NCBI GenBank assembly: GCA_963662155.1
Contig: OY759261.1
Location: 36,001,522-36,065,521, forward strand
Source: Lamellibrachia columna
Lineage: Eukaryota > Annelida > Polychaeta > Sabellida > Siboglinidae
DNA length: 64,000 bases
Direction: 5' to 3'
Positions within the stretch are counted from its first letter, which is position 1; every line of letters begins with the position of its first letter. Made by a program: the position numbers and the translations under genes. Positions 57,571-64,000 of this stretch are shown one piece after another. Under the pieces are notes generated by a model. It was not told the DNA's origin, did no database searches, and saw only the letters and a program-made list of their open reading frames with translations.

Positions 57571-58930
57571 GGTGCATCAGTGTTGACATACACAATCCCG
57601 GTGTTAAACGTGAGAACTATTATAATCCGCTCTGGTTGCCAAAAACTAGTCATAGGCGAATGAACAGTTGCAGTTTTCACTCTGAAATATAAACACCATT
57701 CATCTTCATATGACAGCAGAGAAAAGTAAACAAGTCAGGACATTTTGAATTTGTGTGATTTGTATATTAACAGTTTCCCAATAATTGATTGTATATATTC
57801 TGACAGAGAATTATAATACGAAGATTCTGGTACCTCTAATCTATATTGAAAATGGGTTGAGTCTGGACAAAGATTTTCACATTTACGTTACCCCCTCCGT
57901 CTAAATTTTAGCAGCCCGCAGTTACAGTTACGAACCTTTGGCATGTATAGGTGGCCTGTAGAATTGTTATGGCACCACAGTTTGAAACCACATACTACCT
58001 GGACGTGTTCCATACAGTCTATTCTACCAACTTGTCAAGTCAAACCTTTTATGTAAGAGGTGTTGAACGATTTTGTTCTTGTGAAATGAAACGTCCAATG
58101 CGCGGTCGACTGAAACAACTAGCCCTCGTAAGCGGAGCAAGTTGTTACATCATACGGGACACGTTGTTACAACAAATAATATTTGGATCTCAAAGCATGT
58201 GTCACTCGTATGTGTTACTGTCATTACATTAATTAGATTATACACACTTATACATCTTATAAACAGTGTGCATAAAAATGTAGGTGTCCACAGCTCCATT
58301 TATTAAGCTTTTCAATTTTAGTTACCACAGGGCACTAATTCCCCGGATTCTTACATAACAATCAATTGTGAATGGCATATAAACTACTGTATTGAGCATG
58401 AATTAGTAAATGGCAATAAATATGTAATGCGTTGTTACACAGTTGTAACAACTTGCCTCAATACAACTGTAACAACTTGGCCTAAACACAGTTTTTGTGG
58501 TTGAAAGTATGTGGGCGATAGCAAATCTTGAATTTCAATTTACCTTCTACTTGATATAACCAATTATACTATATAGTAGACATTTTTCATTCACGAAACA
58601 TAAAAAGTGTGGGATGATATTATGTGGGCATACCAAAATAACCCTTAGGTGATTAAAAAGTATGTTTGTCCACGTCGCGTTAACTATCCTAAACTCCTGA
58701 TTTTTAGACAGTGTGTCTGCTGGTTGACTTCCAACCAGGTACTGTTTGATGATATATCCATATGTGTGCTATGTTTCCGTAAAACGCCTCTGTAACAACT
58801 TGCCCTGTATACAACTTTCCACGGTCTCCCCTAGTCAGAACCTCCGGCGGTGAGGATGGACAAACTCAAACACCCCAGTAGGGGCGAAGTACCCGCTGGG
58901 CGAAACAGTAACCCTTGTGGGATATTTGGA
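57571..58930. other. intergenic DNA with repeated GTAACAACTTGCC motif
   Basis: No gene recognised; a 93-codon frame at 57951-58232 has no domain. The word TGTAACAACTTGCC or its complement occurs near 58131, 58448, 58470 and 58791. Shorter palindromic relatives (GTTGTTACA) also occur. Confidence 0.4.
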
Positions 58931-60150
58931 ACAGTGTTAAAGGGAAACAAAAGTCGTGGTTTTTGGTCAATGCACCTATAAGAGTTACTAAGACATAACC
59001 ATTTGCAAATACAATTAAGACTATCACAAAGCTGTCAACCTATGGAGGGTTCTTGGATGTGAGAATTGTTCCCGTCCAGCGGTCGCAGGCATCGAAGTCA
59101 ATGAATTTAAAACGCATTTCGAGACCTGTGCAGATCCTTTTTACTCCAAAATGAAAGAAATGCTTGTGTTCAACACGTGCTTAGAGGTTACACTGCTTTC
59201 CAACAGAAAACCTCATTGGTTGATGCTCAGCTGTTGACGTTTGTCGTAAAGGACAGATATAGGGGGACACAAATCTCATCAGCTGCCAAGTTGATTTTAG
59301 CAAATTAGCCAATAAATGCTCACTCCCTGCCCCCAACAACACGCTGCCCGCTAACGCATTTGACATCTCGACCCATTTGGAAAAGAGGGAAATTTTTTTC
59401 TCACAATTTTCATTGCTAAAGATTATGAACATATGCGTGAGATTTCACAACTTTGCCGTGAGACCGTGACATTTAATGCAAAACCGAAAGTCTACAGGAA
59501 TTTTGTGAACATTAGGAACACAGAAATAAATTTGCAGTGACGAGAAATTTGCAGTGGCAAGAAACCTCGAAATCGCCACAATGATTAAGACATACAGGAT
59601 TAAAAAAAAAGGAATTGGAATGAAAACATATGACATATATGTGAAAATAGGGTTTATGTTACATAGAATTGGAGTAACTAAAAGAGGTTTCAGTCCGTCT
59701 ATCACCCGTGGTGGCTTTCTCTCCCTCCCTCAATCCCTCCCTGTCCCTGTCAATCCACTCCCCCCGCTCCCTCTCTCTCCCGCCCGCGCGCCACGACTCC
59801 TTCACTGGAGGCGCTTTGTCAAAAATGGTAGACATGAGGTAATTATGCTTTGTTTTATCTTAGTTACATCTAAGTTTGTCATCTACGTCCGGCATGATTT
59901 CATCTCCGTCACGACTAGACTGTGATGTAGACGGCACACCGTTAAATTCATTAGCAGCATAGTCCCTATTAAAAAATGGCTGGTCTATGCTGTTTGTGGA
60001 CGATCGGGTAACACGCATTTGTCATGAGTTTATCACTCTTTTTGTTTGATTATTTCACTAGGTGCGTAGATTACGTGTAATAAACCTAAGCCTAATAACC
60101 TAAGCGCCTGTCTCCTGTCCAGAAACGTGGACTTTCGGACGCGAATCGCA
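58931..60150. other. intergenic DNA, pyrimidine-rich block at 59715-59800
   Basis: The block 59715-59800 is almost pure C/T on the plus strand. Just after it, ATGGTAGACATGAG is followed by GTAATTA, which could be a tiny first exon with a donor, but no downstream exon could be connected. Otherwise nothing identified. Confidence 0.3.
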
Positions 60151-60157
60151 GTGAGAA

Positions 60158-60349
60158 ATGTCGCTGTCGGTTTGGATGTTCAAATATGACGATCACATGA
60201 TTGTGAAGCCAGGGGGAGATGGTAGTTCTTTAGATGTTCGACATAGGCGTCGCATCGAAGTAGTTCTGACAGTAGATGACAAGGAATCGTGGGACAAGGA
60301 CTGTGTCGGAAAACTTCAATTATTCAAAATGTTGGATAGCCTAATATAA
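60158..60349 (+). CDS. unrecognised short reading frame
   Basis: A 63-codon frame starting MSLSVWMFKYDDHMIVKPGG and containing DVRHRRRIEVVLTVDDKESW. The composition is protein-like (balanced charges, no low complexity). A further protein-like frame with STRTSRFFNKNAESVMRYSE follows to 60710 after an 85-bp tandem duplication (60349-60518). I do not recognise a family. It may be an exon or the remnant of a transposon protein. Confidence 0.25.
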   Translation: MSLSVWMFKYDDHMIVKPGGDGSSLDVRHRRRIEVVLTVDDKESWDKDCVGKLQLFKMLDSLI

Positions 60350-60518
60350 TGTTATTGCATAATGAAGAACAATACAGTTCGCAGGGATCAGCGTAGACGC
60401 AGTACGTTATTTAATGTGCATTCATTACACTGGATGTTATTGCATAATGAAGAACAATACAGTTCATAGGGATCAGCGTACACGCAGTACGTTATTTAAT
60501 GTGCATTCATTACACTGG
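60349..60518 (+). repeat. 85-bp tandem duplication
   Basis: Two adjacent copies of an 85-bp unit starting GTTATTGCATAATGAAGAAC, differing at about three positions. Being one more than a multiple of three, the duplication shifts any frame crossing it. Confidence 0.9.
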
Positions 60519-60823
60519 ATGTCTACGAGGACCAGCCGATTTTTTAATAAGAACGCTGAAAGTGTTATGAGATATAGCGAAAATAATAACTTCCAATCTG
60601 AAAATGGTTTCAAATACGACGAAGAGTTTATTTATAAGATATATCGTTTTGACAGTTTTTTAACACAGGAATTCCGCACGACACCAATTTGTCCTGTTTC
60701 CACAGCATGACCCAACAACGGCCTCACAAAACGGAACTAAATCAACTGAACGACCTGCAAATAACGTGAAGCTTGACAGACGAACTGACAGTCGATATGT
60801 AACAGCCACAACGGTGTTGGCAG

Positions 60824-60900
60824 TAGCCTGTGTGGCCGAGTTGACGGGGTGGTCGGCTTTCTAAACATTAATATTTTAGCCACGGGTTTGATTCCTGTAA
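60824..60900 (+). tRNA. tRNA-like sequence, probably tRNA-derived SINE head or pseudogene
   Basis: TGGCCGAGTTGACGGGG resembles the A box of a tRNA with a long variable arm (Ser/Leu type). GGTTTGATTCC (60885-60895) matches the B box GGTTCGANTCC with one change. The spacing of about 50 bp is right for pol III internal promoters. The acceptor stem and anticodon arm do not pair convincingly, so a functional tRNA is unlikely. Confidence 0.4.
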
Positions 60901-60934
60901 AAATGTGTTCCAACAGTTTAGGATACTGTTTATA

Positions 60935-61580
60935 TTGCATTTAGCTGTGTTGTATTGCTAATCTAATCTATGTAAGTTCATTAAGTAATAACACACACAT
61001 AAAAAGTTATATTAAGTTGTGTGTATTGTTTTTTGTGTGTGGTCACCCTGTACAATAATAATAAGGCTATTTACATATTCGCAAGTTATGAGATCTAACG
61101 ATCAGGTTAAATTGTTTCGGCACTTTATTATACCGACTTAACATATCACTATCACACTTCATACGTGAACATCAACAAACATGATTCACGATGGACTAAA
61201 TTAATTGTGGAGGCACATTTAATGTAGTCACACTAACTTAGTGTTAGCTCCGCCTGTGGGACACTTCTAATAAAAGGTACTATATTTCACGTCATAAGAT
61301 TTCTCTCCGCTGTGATTGCGCATCTACGTACCTTGATGTACAACAATTTCCATTGGATAAACGTTTCTGGGTAATTGTCACCGAGGTTGGGACACAGCGA
61401 CACTAAATCAATTAACATTAACAAAAGCACAGTTGTTTAAAAATAATACCCATACGAAATTGTTACAATTGTGAACTGCATTGTTTTAATTTCTTAGAAA
61501 AATACATGATTTGGTGATGACATTGAATATGCCACGACATGCAAATAATAGTGATCGCTGTAAGGCAATCAATTATAGTT
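60935..61580 (-). repeat. zinc-finger 3' flank duplicate (unit C) with finger remnant
   Basis: Aligns with 24250-24960 over nearly its whole length. On the minus strand 61285-61320 reads as the end of a finger array (HSGEKSY), as in unit A. The TA run seen in unit A is absent. Confidence 0.7.
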
Positions 61581-61589
61581 CTCCACAAG

Positions 61590-62404
61590 TATCACATGCC
61601 AACTAGATGTCATATTTGAAGGGTGTCTCCGCAGTATGTGTAGGTATATGAACAGCAAATGTAGTAGAACGACCACACTGCGATACACAAGTATTACACC
61701 CGCAAGGTTTCTACTCTTCTAACCAGAATGAGTGACATTTCACACATCCACTATGGGCAAATTGTAATCTACATGCGTCACACGCCAACGGTTTCTAACC
61801 AGTATAAGTGGGCAGATTACTTCAAATATCCACTACTAGCAAAGTGCAGTCCACACATATCATGCATATGACGCTTTAAATTACCAAGCAGAGCAAAATC
61901 TGCACAACAAATGTCACACATGAAGGGTTTCTCACCAGTATGAGTGGGAATATGTATCTTCATATTTCCACTTTCAGTGCTGTGATCCACTCCTTGAAGG
62001 ATTCCTCACCAGTATGAGTGCGGATATGTCTCTTCAAACATCCACTTCGAGCAAACAGTGATCCACATGTGTCACACTTGAAGGGCTTCTCACCAGTATG
62101 CGTACGGATATGACTCTGCAAATCTCCACTCCGGGTAAACTGTGTTACTCTATTAAGCAAACTGTGATCCACACGTCTCACACAGGAAGGGTTTCTCACC
62201 AGTATGAGTGCGGATATGTAACTTCAAAGATCCACTTGCAGCAAACTGTGATCCACATGTGTCACACTTGAAGGGTTTCTCACCAGTATGAATGCGGATA
62301 TGTCTCTTCAACTTTCCTTTTTGAGTAAACTGTGATCCACATGTATCACATTTATAGAGTTTTTTCTTAGTGTGTGTGCGCATGTGCATATTTAGCGAGC
62401 TCAT
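61590..62404 (-). pseudogene. C2H2 zinc-finger gene C, frameshifted
   Basis: Starts [20 protein letters not shown], equivalent to the leader of gene B, with fingers [40 protein letters not shown] and the first half of a third (CETCGSQFA) before a stop at 62153. Another frame (61960-62199) carries [35 protein letters not shown] and TGEES, so finger 3 is interrupted by an insertion of about 20 bp. Further downstream KPFMCDICCADFALLGNLKR, CDACRLQFAHSGCVKCH and CNTCVSQCGRSTTFAVHIPT continue with stops to about 61590. A dead paralogue of gene B. Confidence 0.75.
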
Positions 62405-63440
62405 CGATGTAAAGTTTGCCTAATAAATGTAACTTCTGGACGATGTTGTCAGTGTGACTGGCTGTGCTCTTTGAATGACAACTTATTGTAATGCACGTGG
62501 TACCTGGGATGCGTCACTTTGTTGTTGATGTCAGAATATGTTGACAAGTTGAGTGACACTGCTGACACTTCTACAACAGACATCGCAAATATCAGATAAA
62601 CAAATGTAACACGTAACATGTCTACATCAAACAGATACAATACTAACATGCCAGGACACATATAATGAAACATGCATTAAATTACATATCTAATATATAT
62701 ATATGTGAACAAGCATCATGCTATATCAGAGGAGAAATATACTAAATGATTTCACACAACAAATGTATGTGCATACAACATAATAGTTTAGTCATCATCA
62801 TCTTAGTCATCGTATTCTTAGTCACTATCAGCCCACTGTAGGGTACCATTTACTTCTGTCCTCTGCCGTTCTCGTCCATGTCATGCCAGCAAACTACAAT
62901 TTCATCTAGTTTTTTGTCGTCCCTGACTTCGAGAACCTGTGGTCTCCATTCATTCAGGGTACGTACAAGGAAACATACTTTAAATTACATATCTAATGTA
63001 GGTGAATTAGAAACTTGCACTCTCAGAGGGGAAAGAAATTATACGTGTAAGTAATTTTTTTTCAATATACTGTGACAATTTATGTGAATTGTATATAAAT
63101 AAATATGTTAAATGATTTCATAAAAATGTAAGTGCATGAAACGTAAGACTTATCTTATTAAAATAGAGATGAAAGTTAACCCGCTTAAAATTACCAGAGA
63201 CAAATCTACTGAAAACTAAATTAATTACACTACTAATTTATTGATTTTACAAAAATGTGTAACACATTTTTTATCTGATAAGTGTGTGCTACGCGTAGCT
63301 GAAACATTGTCCGACTTTTTAGAAAACATCTCGTTGAAATTGTGATAGTCCAACACAGCCAACTAAATTACCAAATCTAAACATCAAAATAATATTGTTT
63401 TTCGATTGCAACAGAAGGTAAGATTTCATTAAACAAACTG
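62405..63440 (-). repeat. zinc-finger 5' flank duplicate (unit C)
   Basis: Aligns with 36820-37600 of unit B: CTGACACTTCTACAACAGA, ATCAGATAAACAAATGTAA, ACTCTCAGAGGGGAAAGAAA and AACATCTCGTTGAAA. Within it, 62780-62960 is an insertion with AGCCCACTGTAGGG and TGTCCTCTGCCGTTCTCG words like those of a widespread invertebrate LINE/SINE end; that assignment is tentative. Confidence 0.6.
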
Positions 63441-63454
63441 TGCATATATTACTT

Positions 63455-63525
63455 AACTTCACATCGAGGAGCTCATTAAACATGCACATGCGCACTAACA
63501 CTAGGAAGAAACTCAATAAATTGTA
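63455..63525 (+). pseudogene. inverted remnant of the zinc-finger exon start (unit C)
   Basis: The plus strand encodes [20 protein letters not shown] followed by NKLY, nearly identical to the leader of the zinc-finger proteins, but without any finger because LINE sequence follows at once. The neighbouring gene C runs the opposite way, so this is a head-to-head remnant. Confidence 0.7.
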
Positions 63526-64000
63526 CAATTATGGGGGCGAGCTTTCTACAGGCAGAATTAGCGGGAGAATCTTGGAACAGCAGTGGTTTGAATGGGTCCC
63601 GGATGGTTCGGCCATATACTCGGCCCATGACTGGTTCGGCCCACGCCGACGGAAGGTTTGGCTCATTCGTTTCGGCCCACGACGAAACCAGTTATCAGGT
63701 TTCTACCGGAGTAGATGGTGCGGTCAACAAAACAGAGGCGGCATGGTAAAGAAAAGAATTCAACTGTCGGCGAAAACATAGCGTTGTCGCTCACGCTACG
63801 CCAAAGCGTCACACAACGTTTCACACTTCACTGAGCGCCAGACGTCGATTGTCACACGATAAGTGACATAATCCAGTCGTGTTTCACAGCGGAAATAAAA
63901 AAATTGAAGTTGTGGCGGCGCTCTCCTGCAATGCCACCGAAGGGTGGTCGTGCCCGTGGTAACTCTCCTAGTGTCACTGAGCCCGAACACCTGGTTTCGG
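63526..64000 (+). mobile_element. LINE 5' region and ORF1 start, cut by window end
   Basis: Matches 37690-38140. ORF1 starts at ATG 63931 and reads MPPKGGRARGNSPSVTEPEH then LVS to the window edge without the single-base loss seen in the other copy. Whether the rest of ORF1 and ORF2 is intact cannot be seen. Confidence 0.7.

Noticed and set aside
57951..58232. 93-codon plus-strand frame after the PIN-like relic
   Set aside because: No domain and does not join the upstream protein; kept only as unexplained sequence.

Overview
The window is animal nuclear DNA: genes split by GT-AG introns, several clades of non-LTR retrotransposon, hAT-type transposons, long dinucleotide microsatellites and clustered C2H2 zinc-finger genes. 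The repeat mix suggests a marine invertebrate, perhaps a lophotrochozoan such as a mollusc, but nothing here fixes the taxon. Most of the 64 kb is repeats.

Two single-copy host genes stand out. On the minus strand (3121-4647) lies a single-exon type II membrane protein of the NXPE/PC-esterase (SGNH) kind. Its frame is cut by one in-frame TAG, beyond which 59 more codons stay open and carry the expected C-terminal Asp/His. On the plus strand (14106-23922) lies a complete nine-coding-exon gene for the tRNA-queuosine mannosyltransferase (QTMAN, formerly GTDC1). All its exon joints can be phased, giving 424 residues. Four of its eight introns end in tandem repeats that run up to the 3' splice site, and in intron 4 the acceptor itself is part of a 37-bp triplication.

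Three minus-strand C2H2 zinc-finger units (A near 24.6-26.7 kb, B near 34.8-37.5 kb, C near 61.3-63.4 kb) share flanking DNA and descend from duplications. B keeps an open 15-finger array; A and C are short and broken. Upstream of B and C an inverted remnant of the same zinc-finger exon is joined to the same LINE 5' region, so that LINE insertion predates the duplication.

The rest is mobile DNA: a Charlie-type hAT end (1-899), CR1-, Jockey- and L2-like LINEs (0.9-2.9, 5.2-5.7, 7.4-9.5, 10-11.8, 18-19.3, 27.1-28.7, 30.9-31.5, 40.4-43.1, 46.1-47.5 and 53.1-54.0 kb), a Penelope-like element tail with GIY-YIG (55.3-55.9 kb), a Mutator-like transposase fragment (49.1-50.1 kb), nonautonomous hATs with target-site duplications, other inverted-repeat elements, and many minisatellites. 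A frameshifted relic of a PIN-nuclease-like, cysteine-rich protein family (56.3-57.6 kb) is the least understood coding sequence.
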